Origin: an alpha proteobacterium U9-1i
GTDB lineage: Bacteria; Pseudomonadota; Alphaproteobacteria; Caulobacterales; Aquidulcibacteraceae
Direction of reading: 5' to 3'
Assembly: GCA_000974665.1 (NCBI GenBank)
Contig: BBSY01000002.1
Location: forward strand, 930,001-994,000
Length of the DNA stretch: 64,000 nucleotides
Part shown: piece after piece, positions 25,559 through 34,299 of the stretch
How positions within the stretch are numbered: the stretch's first letter is position 1
Layout of the letters: every line of letters begins with the position of its first letter
Program-made: the position numbers and the translations under genes
Notes under the pieces: model-generated
Databases searched by the model: none
Told to the model about the DNA's origin: nothing
The model's input: only the letters and a program-made list of their open reading frames with translations

Positions 25559-26135
25559 GAAAAGGGGGATACGCTGCGCTCTATCCCCGCGCACGCCACG
25601 CGCAATGCGTTGACTCTCAAGAGCTTCACAAAATGTCTGCGCAAACTGTCCGACCGACTTCTCCCCGCGTTACACTCGCTCTGCCCACGCAGGGAGGATT
25701 TCGAAGAGCTCCGAAAGCTTCTGAAAGGCGAGGGCGGTGTTCGGTGCGGATTCTGTTCGCGGGGCGTGAAACCGCGAAGTCCAAGGTTCGGAGCCTTGCG
25801 CATGGAACCGGCGAATTGGGCATGGAGCTAAGCCCCAAGGGAAGCATCACTCGATGGGTGGTTCTCTCGGAAAGTCCATCGTCCAGGAGGCGAGCCTCGC
25901 GGCGAAAATCGCGGGGCCTTGTTCAACTCCTCTGTCCCAGGCCGGGAAAAACGAACGCAAAACGGGGCGCGTGCAAGCGCAGATGCTGTGTTGAGCAGCA
26001 TCACACCTCGGAACGACCCGGCGCGAACCACGCGCCCCGCCTCCCCACGGAGGGAAAGCACTGTGTTTCAAACTCGACGCGAATGCGCGGAGTTGCACCT
26101 TCGCGCGTCCGGAATGACGATGTAGAGGTGGCGCC

Positions 26136-26549
26136 ATGAGAGTCCTCATCCTCGCCCTAGCGCTCACCGCCTGCGCCCCCGCATCGGCGCCCACCGAAAC
26201 CTCGTCCTGCTCCGCCGACGAAGCCGAGCGCGTGGTCGCGTCCATGTATTTCGGCCGCAACATCGGCGGGACGCTTGGCGTCGACGACGCGGAATGGGCC
26301 GCGTTCCTCGACACCGAGGTGACGCCGCGTTTCCCCGATGGCCTCACCGTCTCCGACGCCGACGGCCAATGGCGCGACAGCACCAGCGGCGCGATCGTGC
26401 GCGAGCCGTCGAAAGTACTCACGCTATTCCTCGGCGACGAGGCCGCCGACCGCGAAAAGCTCGAACTGATCGCCCACGCCTACAAGGAGCAATTCCAGCA
26501 ACAGGCCGTGGCTTTGGTGGTCGAGCGCTCCTGCGTGACATTCGAGTGA
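26136..26549 (+). CDS. DUF3574 family lipoprotein
   Basis: 137 residues with a short lipoprotein signal (MRVLILALALTACAP). The DUF3574 pattern is clear: VASMYFGRNI, EWAAFLDTEVTPRFPDGLTV, DGQWRD, REPSKVLTLFLGD, AYKEQFQQQAV. Function is unknown. AGAGG lies 7 nt before the ATG. It follows the repeat-rich stretch and probably has its own promoter there. Confidence 0.85.
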   Translation: MRVLILALALTACAPASAPTETSSCSADEAERVVASMYFGRNIGGTLGVDDAEWAAFLDTEVTPRFPDGLTVSDADGQWRDSTSGAIVREPSKVLTLFLGDEAADREKLELIAHAYKEQFQQQAVALVVERSCVTFE

Positions 26550-26668
26550 TCCAAGCCGTGACCCGGGGCACAGCCCAAGTTTCGTAACGCCGTCACCAAG
26601 GCCGCCGTTTACAGGTTCTGCGCCCCGGTCTAGGGCTGGCGGCGGAACAAGCGTGAAGGGGAGTTCCT

Positions 26669-27229
26669 ATGATGCGTCGCATGATGTTGGCCGCAATGGC
26701 GGCCTTGAGCTTGGCTGCGTGTAACCAGGGCGGCACGGGCCCGTCGCTGCCGCCCGTGCAGGCAGGCGCGCAGGCGCCGTCCACGCAAACGCCGCAGCCT
26801 GGCGTGCAGCAAGCCAACGTTACCGACGAAGTACGTCAGCAGCTGATCACGAATATCGGCCAGCAACTCGACCAATTGGCGCAAAATTTCGCCGCCGGCT
26901 CCGCCCCTCCGCAAGGCGCGACGGATGAAGTCGTGCCGATGCAACCGGCCACAGACCACCGCTGGAACGTCACCATGACGGCCAACACCGCCTACACAAT
27001 CATCGGCGCGTGCGACGGCGATTGCACCAATGTCGATATCGAACTGATCGACACGCAAACCGGCGGCGTCGTGGCGAGCGATATGCTGCCCGACGATTAT
27101 CCGGTGGTGAATTTCACACCGACCGCGAACGGCACCTATATCGCGCGCTTGCTGATGCAAACCTGCACGATGGCGCCGTGCTACGCTGGCGGCCGCGTGC
27201 TCGCCGCAACCGGCGCCGCGCCAAAATAA
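26669..27229 (+). CDS. uncharacterised lipoprotein
   Basis: 186 residues. Lipoprotein signal MMRRMMLAAMAALSLAACNQ with Cys about 18, a Pro/Gln/Thr-rich linker, a helical segment (DEVRQQLITNIGQQLDQLAQNF) and a C-terminal beta-sandwich-like domain (WNVTMTANTAYTIIGACDGDC, VDIELIDTQTGGVVASD, FTPTANGTYIARLLM) that resembles pre-peptidase C-terminal type domains binding surface structures. Two Cys pairs may form disulphides. A strong intrinsic terminator follows at 27246. Confidence 0.7.
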   Translation: MMRRMMLAAMAALSLAACNQGGTGPSLPPVQAGAQAPSTQTPQPGVQQANVTDEVRQQLITNIGQQLDQLAQNFAAGSAPPQGATDEVVPMQPATDHRWNVTMTANTAYTIIGACDGDCTNVDIELIDTQTGGVVASDMLPDDYPVVNFTPTANGTYIARLLMQTCTMAPCYAGGRVLAATGAAPK

Positions 27230-27245
27230 CGCGACGCATTCGCTT

Positions 27246-27275
27246 AAACGCCACTCCGCAAGGAGTGGCGTTTTT
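27246..27275. terminator. bidirectional intrinsic terminator
   Basis: AAACGCCACTCC (27246-27257), loop GCAA, GGAGTGGCGTTT (27262-27273) with a five-T run to 27275. The flanking A residues also give a U-tract on the other strand, so it ends both the lipoprotein transcript and the convergent gene at 27280. Confidence 0.9.
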
Positions 27276-27279
27276 GCCT

Positions 27280-27702
27280 TTAGCCATACGGGTAGCAATT
27301 CTCGCGCTTCAACTCGATGCCCAGATGCTGCGCCAATGTCTCGATCGCATCGGCGTGCTCAGCATAAGGATCTGCATTGCCTGGCCCGACAATGATTGAG
27401 CGGAAATGCGCTTGATTGCGCCCCAGCGGCGGCAGCATCGCCGTCGCCAGACCTTGGCCTTCTCCATCACGCAGCGTGAGGAACAGCGGCGCGCTTTTCG
27501 CGAGGTGATCCTTCAAGCCGATGTCGCGCTCGAACGCCGCCAAACCTGGGCGCGGCACGTAAGCATCGCGGGCCATTTCCAGCGCGCGATGGAAATATTT
27601 GTCGACTGCGTGTTGCATCAACGAAGCTTCGGCTTCCGCCTCTGCTTCGGTGTCGAGCGCGAACCACGTCCGCCCGCCAGGCGCGTCGCATACATATCGC
27701 AT
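27280..27702 (-). CDS. conserved hypothetical protein
   Basis: 140 residues from ATG 27702 (a longer frame to 27762 has no better start). The sequence begins MRYVCDAPGGRTWFALDTE, has a Glu/Ala-rich helix (AEAEAEASLMQHAVDKYFHRALEMA) and ends with HLGIELKRENCYPYG. No signal peptide or membrane segment. I do not recognise the family. It shares a bidirectional terminator with the lipoprotein at 26669. Confidence 0.6.
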   Translation of the reverse strand: MRYVCDAPGGRTWFALDTEAEAEAEASLMQHAVDKYFHRALEMARDAYVPRPGLAAFERDIGLKDHLAKSAPLFLTLRDGEGQGLATAMLPPLGRNQAHFRSIIVGPGNADPYAEHADAIETLAQHLGIELKRENCYPYG

Positions 27703-27800
27703 AGGCCGAAGGTAGCGCGAATTCCCGTCGCAGCTAAGCGCGCCGCTGCTGAATCTTTTCAACAGTGGCGCGCCCGCCCGCTCGTACGCCGTGACGTCCA

Positions 27801-27838
27801 GAAAGCCTTAGCAGGGCCCGAAAGCCTTAGCAGGGAAC
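27801..27838. repeat. 19-bp tandem duplication across a stop codon
   Basis: GAAAGCCTTAGCAGGG occurs twice (27801-27816 and 27820-27835), separated by CCC, as a 19-bp direct repeat. The second copy contains the stop codon of the minus-strand gene 27827-28309; the first lies just downstream of it. Confidence 0.85.
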
Positions 27839-28309
27839 GTCAACGACCACGTATCGATCCGCGTAGCGATCCCATTGACGCTCGCGGCGCGTGCAGGATG
27901 GTTCACCGCGGTACTCTTCATAATAGCCTTGTGGCGGAGGCGGGGCGCCGTAGTCCCGCGCGTAGGCTGAGCCTTGGTCGTAATAGCCCTGCTGTTGCGG
28001 GTAATATTGTTGCTGGTAGCCCTGGTTGTAATAGCCAGGCGGCGGACCGCAGCGATCGTAGCAGCCTTGACGCGGCTGACGCGGTTGGCTGGCCGCGGCG
28101 CCAAGCGCCATGCCCAGCACCAGACCGATCACGCCAGCGGCGACGGCCTCACCGTCATCGTGGTTGCCGCGGCGCCCGCGATCATAATGGCGGTCATAGC
28201 CGCGTCCGTAATAGCCGTGGCGATCGCGATCATAGGCGGATGCGGTCGGCGCGGCGGCGCCCAGCGCCAAGGCCAAAGCAGTCGCGACAGCGATAATCTT
28301 GCGTTTCAT
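27827..28309 (-). CDS. Tyr/Gly/Gln-rich exported protein with glycine-zipper segment
   Basis: 160 residues from ATG 28309. Sec signal MKRKIIAVATALALALGAAA ending ASA; then a Tyr/Arg/Asp-rich region (YDRDRHGYYGRGYDRHYDRG), a glycine-zipper-like helix (AAGVIGLVLGMALGAAA), a Tyr/Gln/Pro low-complexity stretch, and a C-terminal segment with three Cys. Proteins of this layout are envelope-associated with no assigned function. The last codons lie in a tandem 19-bp duplication. Confidence 0.7.
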   Translation of the reverse strand: MKRKIIAVATALALALGAAAPTASAYDRDRHGYYGRGYDRHYDRGRRGNHDDGEAVAAGVIGLVLGMALGAAASQPRQPRQGCYDRCGPPPGYYNQGYQQQYYPQQQGYYDQGSAYARDYGAPPPPQGYYEEYRGEPSCTRRERQWDRYADRYVVVDVPC

Positions 28310-28423
28310 GACAGTCTCCCAGCCTGAGGTTGCGACGGCGTGCCTGAACGCTAGCTGAATCGAACCTGAACGGGCTTGCGCGCCGCCGCGAACCGGGGAT
28401 GCTGCGCGCGATCTGGAGGGCAC

Positions 28424-29089
28424 ATGAACCGAGTTCTCATGGCGTTCGCGATGCTCGCGGTCGTCTTTGCCTGTTCGCCGCGCGCGGCCAGCACGCCGGA
28501 AGCTGTGGTGACGGAGATTTACGCTACCGCGTCCGCCGCGATCGCTCGCGGCGACGTGCCCTACGATTACATCCCGTTCTCGGATCCGCTAGCCGCCGCC
28601 ATCAATGAAGGATCGCGTCTCGCCAGCGAACGCAACGAGCCGTTTATCGAAGGCGACCTCGCCACCGGCTGTCAGGATTGCCAGACCTTCACCGATCTCG
28701 TGATCAGCGTGGTCTCGCCGCCAGCGAATGGCCAAGCTCTTGTCCGCGCGGCGTTCGCCACTGACGGCCGTCCGCGCGAAATGAATTTCGCGATGGTGCA
28801 GACCCCGCAAGGCTGGCGCGTCGACAACATCACCAGCCCTGACGGCTACGACCTTCGCGCCAGCGTCGCCCTCTATTCAAGCGAAGCCGCGCCTGCAGCC
28901 GAAGGGTCATGCGCGGCTGAGCGCGGGCCGCAACCGGCGCAATTGCTGGTCGATCAATGCATCGCCGTTTCACCGGCGACCCACCCGCCGTGCAACGCCG
29001 CCAATTCGTGCGCGATGATGGAGGCGGAAGTCGCACGCGCCTGCGGTCTGCTCGATGCCGCGCAACGCCCGATGTTCTGCCCGCGCTAG
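28424..29089 (+). CDS. uncharacterised lipoprotein, DUF3828-like
   Basis: 221 residues from ATG 28424 with GGAGG upstream. Lipoprotein signal MNRVLMAFAMLAVVFACSP. The N-terminal half (TPEAVVTEIYATASA, then YIPFSDPLAAAINEG, LVISVVSPPANGQALVRAAF, MVQTPQGWRVDNI) fits the NTF2-like layout of DUF3828 proteins; the C-terminal ~60 residues are Cys-rich (eight or so) and unlike that family. Its stop overlaps by 4 bp the stop of the convergent purine nucleoside phosphorylase. Confidence 0.65.
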   Translation: MNRVLMAFAMLAVVFACSPRAASTPEAVVTEIYATASAAIARGDVPYDYIPFSDPLAAAINEGSRLASERNEPFIEGDLATGCQDCQTFTDLVISVVSPPANGQALVRAAFATDGRPREMNFAMVQTPQGWRVDNITSPDGYDLRASVALYSSEAAPAAEGSCAAERGPQPAQLLVDQCIAVSPATHPPCNAANSCAMMEAEVARACGLLDAAQRPMFCPR

Positions 29090-29901
29090 CGCGGCAAACG
29101 CGGGATGATTGCTTCCACCAGCGCGCTGAAGCGCGCGGCGGCGGATTTGCCGGTTTCGATCACGTGTTCGCCGTTCAGCACCGCGTCAGTCATGCCCGCG
29201 CCCATATTGGTGACGCAGGAGATGGCGATGCACTTCTTGCCCATGTGCCGCGCCGCGATCACTTCGTGCACCGTGGACATGCCGACGAGATCGCCGCCGA
29301 GAACCCGCGCCATGCGCACCTCCGCGAACGTCTCGTAGGTCGGACCAAGCAAGCCGAGATACACGCCTTCCTTCAGGGTTTGCCCAACGGCCTTCGCCGC
29401 GTCGTGCGTGATCGCGCGCAAATCCTTGTCGTAGCAATTGCCCATATCGGGGAAGCGAGGCCCCAGCGCATCGTCGTTTGGGCCGGAAAGCGGATTGGCC
29501 CCGGTCATGTTGATGTGGTCGTTCAGCAAAATCAGGTCGCCCGGCGCGTATGCCGCGTTCACTGCGCCGGCCGCGTTGGTGAACATAAATGTTTCGACGC
29601 CCAGCGCCGCCAGCGCCCGAACGCCAAATACGACCTTCGCCGGCGCATGGCCCTCATACAAATGAGCGCGTCCTTTCATCGCCGCGATGGGCACACCCTT
29701 GAGCGTGCCGACAATCAGTTTGCCCGCGTGCCCAATCGCGGTTGAAACCGGCCACCCGGGAATATCGGAATAGGGGATCGCAACCGCGCTCTCGAGCCGG
29801 TCTGCGAAATCCCCGAGCCCCGATCCCAAAACGATGGCGATCTTCGGCGCGAGATCGGTGCGCTGGCGAATGGCGGCGGCTGCTTTTGCATAGTCGGACA
29901 T
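29086..29901 (-). CDS. punA: purine nucleoside phosphorylase
   Basis: 271 residues. Trimeric PNP signatures: IVLGSGLGDFAD (phosphate loop), GHAGKLIVG, MKGRAHLYEGH, NAAGAVN, LLGPTYETFAEVRMARVLG, GMSTVHEVIAARH and CVTNMGAGM. The NAAGAVN and GMST segments hold base- and ribose-binding residues. It phosphorolyses inosine/guanosine-type nucleosides in purine salvage. It is a monocistronic minus-strand gene; the upstream hairpin at 29948 ends the Dcp transcript before it. Confidence 0.94.
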   Translation of the reverse strand: MSDYAKAAAAIRQRTDLAPKIAIVLGSGLGDFADRLESAVAIPYSDIPGWPVSTAIGHAGKLIVGTLKGVPIAAMKGRAHLYEGHAPAKVVFGVRALAALGVETFMFTNAAGAVNAAYAPGDLILLNDHINMTGANPLSGPNDDALGPRFPDMGNCYDKDLRAITHDAAKAVGQTLKEGVYLGLLGPTYETFAEVRMARVLGGDLVGMSTVHEVIAARHMGKKCIAISCVTNMGAGMTDAVLNGEHVIETGKSAAARFSALVEAIIPRLPR

Positions 29902-29947
29902 AACGTGAGCTTAGCATCAAACCGAACGCGAGTGTCCCGCCCGCAAA

Positions 29948-29978
29948 CAAAAACGGCCGAGCTTGCGCCCGGCCGTTT
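29948..29978 (-). terminator. intrinsic terminator of the Dcp-like gene
   Basis: Read on the minus strand, AAACGGCCG (29978-29970), a 10-nt loop and CGGCCGTTT (29959-29951) are followed by TTGTTTG, a U-rich tail. It begins about 20 nt past the stop codon at 29998. Confidence 0.85.
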
Positions 29979-29997
29979 CGGTGTCTTTAGCTGGGCC

Positions 29998-32199
29998 TTA
30001 ATTGCCCGTTGTGCCTTCCGCCGGCACTGGGAAGCCACGATTGCGCAGCAATGCATTCACGTCCGGATCGCGTCCGCGGAAGCGCCGGTAGGCCTCCGCG
30101 CGGTCTGACGCGTTGCCTTCGCCGAGGATGATGTTGCGCATGCCTGCGGCGATGGTGGGATCGAATACGTTGCCGGAGCTTTCAAAATATTCCCACGTGT
30201 CGGCGTCCATCACTTCCGACCACAGATACGAATAGTAACCGGCCGAGTAATTGTCGCTCGAGAACAAGTGCCCGAACTGCGGCAGGCGGTGACGCATGGC
30301 GATCTCGCGCGGCATGCCCATCGAGGCCAACGTGTCGCGCTCGAACGCATCCGGATCGGCGACGGCGGTGGCGCGATTGTGCAAAGCCATGTCCACTAAT
30401 GCCGACGACATATACTCGATCGTCTCGTAACCCTGATTGAAGGTCGCGGCGCTGTGTACGCGTTCGACCAAGGCTTGCGGCATCGGTTGGCCGGTTTGGT
30501 AGTGTCGCGCGAATTGATCGAGGATCGGACGCGTCAGCACCCAGTGCTCGTGCACTTGGCTCGGGAACTCCACGTAATCACGCGGCGTCGTGGCGAGGCC
30601 CGGATAATTGCCTTCCGACAACAGGCCATGCAGGGCGTGGCCGAATTCGTGGAACAGCGTACGCGCGTCGTCCAATGAGATGAGCACTGGCTGGCCGGGC
30701 GCTGCTTTCACGAAATTGTTGTTGTTGGAAATGATTGGCGTCACCGTCGTGCCGGTGAAGGTCTCTCGGCCTTGATAGCCTTGCGCCCACGCGCCTGAAC
30801 CTTTTCCAGCGCGCGCGAAATAATCGCCGTAGAACAAGCCCTGATAGGAGCCGTCACGGTCGCGGACTTCCCAAACGCGGATGTCTGGATGGAACACAGG
30901 CACCGTGCCTGTCACTTCCGTGAAGCTCAGCCCATAAAGCTGGTTGGCCATGTGGAAGGAGGCCGCGATCATGTTGTCGAGCGCAAAGTACGGGCGCAGC
31001 TCGTTCTGATCGAGATTGTAGCGCGCGCGGCGCACTTGCTCGGCGTAATAGAGGTAATCCCAGGGCTCGATGGTGATGTTGGCGCGCTGGCGATTGGCGA
31101 TCGCCTGCATGTCGCGCACTTCCTCAGCGACGCGCGCCACGGCCGGGTGCCACACGCGCATCATCAGATCCTGCGCGCGTTCCGGGTCGTGCGCCATGGT
31201 GTCGTCCATGCGGAAGTGAGCGTGGGTGGGGAAACCCAAAATCTGCGCCCGCTCGGCACGCAACGCCAGAATTTGCGTGATGATCGCGTTGGTGTCGCTT
31301 TCACCGCCATTGTCGCCACGGTTCTTGAATGCGCGCCACACACGCTCGCGCAGCGCACGGTTGGATGAGAAGGTGAGGAAAGGATCGACGCTGGAGCGCG
31401 TGTTCACCACCGCCCACTGGCCGGCGTGGCCGCGTTCGGCCGCGGCGGAAGCAAACGCCGCGCGCATGCTGTCCGGCAGGCCGGCCAGATCGCGCTCGCG
31501 TTCGATGAACACAGCGGTGTTTTCGTCGATCAGCACGCGGCGGTCGAACTCCGCGAAATGGCCGGCGAGCGCTTCGTTGATCTGCCCAACCCGCGCCTGT
31601 TGCTCCGGCGTCAGCGCGGCGCCTGCGCGAACGAAGCCCGCATGCGTGCGCTCAAGCAGGCGCAATTGCTCAGCGTTGAGGTTCAAAGTCGCGCGCTGCT
31701 GATAGAGCGCGTCAACGCGCTGGAAGAGCGGGCGGTTAAATGTGATGGCGTTGCCCGCGGCGGTCAGGCGTGGAGACCACTCCGCCTGCACCGCCTGGAA
31801 CGCATCATCGGACATATTTTGCGTCATCACCGCGAGCAGCAGGCCCACACGGTTCAGATGCCGGCCGGAATCCTGCATCGCGCCAATCGTATTGTCGAAT
31901 GTTGGCGCAGCTGGATTGTTGGCGATCGCTTGGGTTTCGGCTTCCTGCAAACGGATGCCCAGATCGAGCGCCGCCGGAAACGCCGCCGCTTGCGCGCGAT
32001 CCCACGGCGGCACGCCGCCATACGGGCCCGTCCATGCTTGCAGCAAACCGTTTTGGTTTGCTTCGGCGGTCATGCGCGCGACGTCGGTCTGCGCTTGCGT
32101 GTAGGCGGCGGAGGCGACCGGTTCATTGCTCACACTCGTAGCGCAGCCGGTCAGCGCTGTCGTCGCAAGCAGCGCCGCTGCAAGGATGCGATGTTTCAT
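29998..32199 (-). CDS. dcp: M3-family peptidyl-dipeptidase (Dcp-like) lipoprotein
   Basis: 733 residues from ATG 32199, which starts a lipoprotein signal (MKHRILAAALLATTALTGCA). The M3 zinc site is intact: TLFHEFGHALHGLLSEG, with the downstream Glu in YVEFPSQVHEHWV. Other Dcp hallmarks: FLTFSSNRALRERVWRAF, FGHLFSSDNYSAGYYSYLWSEV. It removes C-terminal dipeptides; the signal places it in the periplasm. Ends with an intrinsic terminator. Confidence 0.93.
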   Translation of the reverse strand: MKHRILAAALLATTALTGCATSVSNEPVASAAYTQAQTDVARMTAEANQNGLLQAWTGPYGGVPPWDRAQAAAFPAALDLGIRLQEAETQAIANNPAAPTFDNTIGAMQDSGRHLNRVGLLLAVMTQNMSDDAFQAVQAEWSPRLTAAGNAITFNRPLFQRVDALYQQRATLNLNAEQLRLLERTHAGFVRAGAALTPEQQARVGQINEALAGHFAEFDRRVLIDENTAVFIERERDLAGLPDSMRAAFASAAAERGHAGQWAVVNTRSSVDPFLTFSSNRALRERVWRAFKNRGDNGGESDTNAIITQILALRAERAQILGFPTHAHFRMDDTMAHDPERAQDLMMRVWHPAVARVAEEVRDMQAIANRQRANITIEPWDYLYYAEQVRRARYNLDQNELRPYFALDNMIAASFHMANQLYGLSFTEVTGTVPVFHPDIRVWEVRDRDGSYQGLFYGDYFARAGKGSGAWAQGYQGRETFTGTTVTPIISNNNNFVKAAPGQPVLISLDDARTLFHEFGHALHGLLSEGNYPGLATTPRDYVEFPSQVHEHWVLTRPILDQFARHYQTGQPMPQALVERVHSAATFNQGYETIEYMSSALVDMALHNRATAVADPDAFERDTLASMGMPREIAMRHRLPQFGHLFSSDNYSAGYYSYLWSEVMDADTWEYFESSGNVFDPTIAAGMRNIILGEGNASDRAEAYRRFRGRDPDVNALLRNRGFPVPAEGTTGN

Positions 32200-32399
32200 C
32201 GGAATTGATCCCCAAAAAATCGGGCGCCACCTGGACGGCGCCAATTGCCATGGGTTTTGGCCGGGGCGGGCGCCGGCGGCAAGGTTCGCTGGCGCCCGCG
32301 CGGCGGGCAGGCACGGTTTTGCGACGAGCCGGTCTCGCCTTGCCAAGCCAGTCTGCGCCGCTAGCATCCGCGCTCACAAAATTTGAGCGGGAGGCGCTT

Positions 32400-33029
32400 G
32401 TGCGCAGAATTGGTCTGGCCGCGGCGGCGGCGTTGGTGCTGGCGGCCTGTAATCCGAGCGCGCCCTCGGGCGAAGGCGGCGCGGCCGGCGGCGCGCCAAG
32501 CGTGTTCCCGAACCTGTTTCAGGCCGCGTACCGCGCTGAAGCCACCATCACCAATCCTGAAAGCGGCCAAACCATGCCGGTGGTGATCGTTCGCGATGGC
32601 CAGAAAGTCCGCATGGAGATGAACGGGCCGCAGGGCGCGATGGTTGTCATCAGCAACCCCGAGACCGGTGAAACCTTCAGCATTATCAGCGGCGGCGGCC
32701 GGCAAATGGCGATCCGCGCCAACACCGACGACGTGTCGGACCCCAACCGGGATTGGACGGCGGAAGCGGGGACGACATTCGTCGGGCCGTGCTCCGTTGG
32801 CAGCGAATCCGGCAACGAATGGACCCGCACTGACGAGAACGGGACGAGCACCGGCTGCGTCACTCAGGACGGAATCATCCTCCGCGCCGCGCAAAACGGT
32901 CAAACGACGTGGGAAACCACCAGCATCAGCCGCGGCCCCCAGGACGCCAGCTTGTTTGCACTGCCGGCCGGCGTCGAAGTCATGGACCTGAGTAACATGC
33001 GCGGAAACTTCAAGATTCCAGGTCAGTAG
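32400..33029 (+). CDS. uncharacterised lipoprotein (DUF4412-like)
   Basis: 209 residues from GTG 32400, preceded by GGGAGG. Lipoprotein signal (MRRIGLAAAAALVLAACNP). The mature part reads as a beta-rich domain (YRAEATITNPESGQTMPVVI, GQKVRMEMNGPQGAMVVIS, GETFSIISGGGRQMAI, GIILRAAQNGQTTWETTSIS, LFALPAGVEVMDL) like LolA/DUF4412 proteins. A longer upstream frame exists but has no signal peptide. It is divergent from the Dcp gene. Confidence 0.68.
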   Translation: MRRIGLAAAAALVLAACNPSAPSGEGGAAGGAPSVFPNLFQAAYRAEATITNPESGQTMPVVIVRDGQKVRMEMNGPQGAMVVISNPETGETFSIISGGGRQMAIRANTDDVSDPNRDWTAEAGTTFVGPCSVGSESGNEWTRTDENGTSTGCVTQDGIILRAAQNGQTTWETTSISRGPQDASLFALPAGVEVMDLSNMRGNFKIPGQ

Positions 33030-33183
33030 ACGCTCCGCGCTCGGACGGACTCGCGCCCGGCGCGGGTTCGCCTGAGCCAAGCTGCGCATCAAGCGAAAAC
33101 CCAGACGCTTCTGGCGCCTAGGGCCGTTGTGCGGCGCCGCGCGGCGGTGCTACAGGTCGAGGCTCGACGGGGTAACTGCCTGA

Positions 33184-34299
33184 ATGGTTAACATTTCCCA
33201 AGCCGCAGCCTGGGCGCCTGAAGCGGCGTCCAATCTGATGCGGCTGCTTCCCAGGGACTTTCAGGACGCGTTCGTCCAGTCGCCCAACGTGTTCATGCTG
33301 TTCATGTCGATGGGCGTGGCGGCGGTGGCGATCAGCATCTTCTGGGTGCTGAACGGGATGATGCGCGCCAGCCGCGCCGCCCGCGTTGCCCTGCGCGCGC
33401 AAGCGTTGCGCCGCACCAAGGATCATCGCGCGCTCGTGTTGATCGGCGACATTCCCGGCGGCGGTCACTCGCTACGCCAGGAAATGAAGGAAGCGATCGA
33501 AGACAATTTCGGCCTCTTCTCGTTTGAGCAGGATGTGCAAGTCGATCTGTTCCCGGTTGGCCTCAAGGTTGTGCCGTCTAACGCGCACCCCGAAACACGC
33601 CGCCGGGTCGCGGTCGAAGCCGCTGACGCGCTGGAGCGCTCGGCCGGTGAAGTGATCATCTGGGGCAAGCGCAATTTCCTCGGCAAACTCGATCTCCGCA
33701 TCATGACGTTGCCCGGCTACGGGCGGACGCACGACGTCCAGGATCTGCAACTGAACTGGCGCACCGGCCGCCCCGATGAGCTGGTGCAGCGCGCGCTCGC
33801 GTTTGCCTTGGCGCGCAAGGCGCGCCCGGTGCTGAACCGTCCGCAGGATTATAAGCCCGAGCGTTTGCAGCCGATCGTCGAAAGCCTCGACAAGATGGTC
33901 GATGCGTCGCCCAGCGATGTCAGCGAAGGATTGCAGCTCGATCTGCTGAGCGATTTCGCTTCCGGCGCATTGAGTCTCGGCGAACGTGGTGGCGATGTGA
34001 AATGGCTGCGCAAGGCGCTCGACGCCCGCCAGCGTTACATCGATCGCGTCGATCGCACCACGGACCCAGGCGCATGGGGTTCCGCGCAGCAGGAAATCGG
34101 CCGCGCGCTCACCGCCTTGGGGGAACGCGAAGGCGCGCGTGACAAGCTGGAAGAGGGTGTCTCGCGCCTTCGCATCGCTATGGACGCTTTGCGCTCCACG
34201 GATTCGCTGCAGCAGGCGGAAGTGGCGCTGCGCGCGTTGCAGCGCGCCGAAAACACGCTGCAGCAGCGCCGCAAGATTGGCCTGCGCTGGCCGGTCTGA
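33184..34299 (+). CDS. membrane-anchored protein of unknown function with TPR-like C-terminus
   Basis: 371 residues. One membrane helix at about 37-58 (VFMLFMSMGVAAVAISIFWVL) after a short exterior N-terminus, then a basic stretch (MMRASRAARVALRAQALRR), a globular domain beginning ALVLIGDIPGGGHSLRQEM that includes VIIWGKRNFLGKLDLRIM, and a helical C-terminus (GSAQQEIGRALTALGEREGARDKLEEGVSRLRIAM) resembling TPRs. I do not recognise the central domain. It is convergent with the hybrid kinase; their stops are adjacent. Confidence 0.65.
   Translation: MVNISQAAAWAPEAASNLMRLLPRDFQDAFVQSPNVFMLFMSMGVAAVAISIFWVLNGMMRASRAARVALRAQALRRTKDHRALVLIGDIPGGGHSLRQEMKEAIEDNFGLFSFEQDVQVDLFPVGLKVVPSNAHPETRRRVAVEAADALERSAGEVIIWGKRNFLGKLDLRIMTLPGYGRTHDVQDLQLNWRTGRPDELVQRALAFALARKARPVLNRPQDYKPERLQPIVESLDKMVDASPSDVSEGLQLDLLSDFASGALSLGERGGDVKWLRKALDARQRYIDRVDRTTDPGAWGSAQQEIGRALTALGEREGARDKLEEGVSRLRIAMDALRSTDSLQQAEVALRALQRAENTLQQRRKIGLRWPV

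Larger units (their letters stand above)
25347..26135. repeat. gene-free, hairpin-rich intergenic stretch (dispersed repeat candidate)
   Basis: About 790 bp with no convincing gene. The first 270 bp hold short hairpins typical of dispersed alphaproteobacterial repeats. From about 25600 to 26130 there is a block with several further dyads: CGATGG/CCATCG around 25851-25896 and GATGCTG-N7-CAGCATC at 25982-26002. Its end (CGTCCGGAATGACGATG) resembles the ends of genome-wide repeats. Open frames on both strands are Arg/Ser/Pro-rich and lack domain features. It may be a structured RNA or a dispersed element; copy number cannot be seen from one window. Confidence 0.5.

Noticed and set aside
25347-26135. 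CRISPR array or insertion sequence
   Set aside because: The repeats differ in sequence and spacing, there are no spacers of equal size, no cas genes, no transposase fragment and no terminal inverted repeats.
25847-26422. A 191-residue minus-strand frame over the repeat-rich stretch
   Set aside because: It is antisense to the DUF3574 gene in its first part and low-complexity in the rest; no ribosome-binding site or domain.
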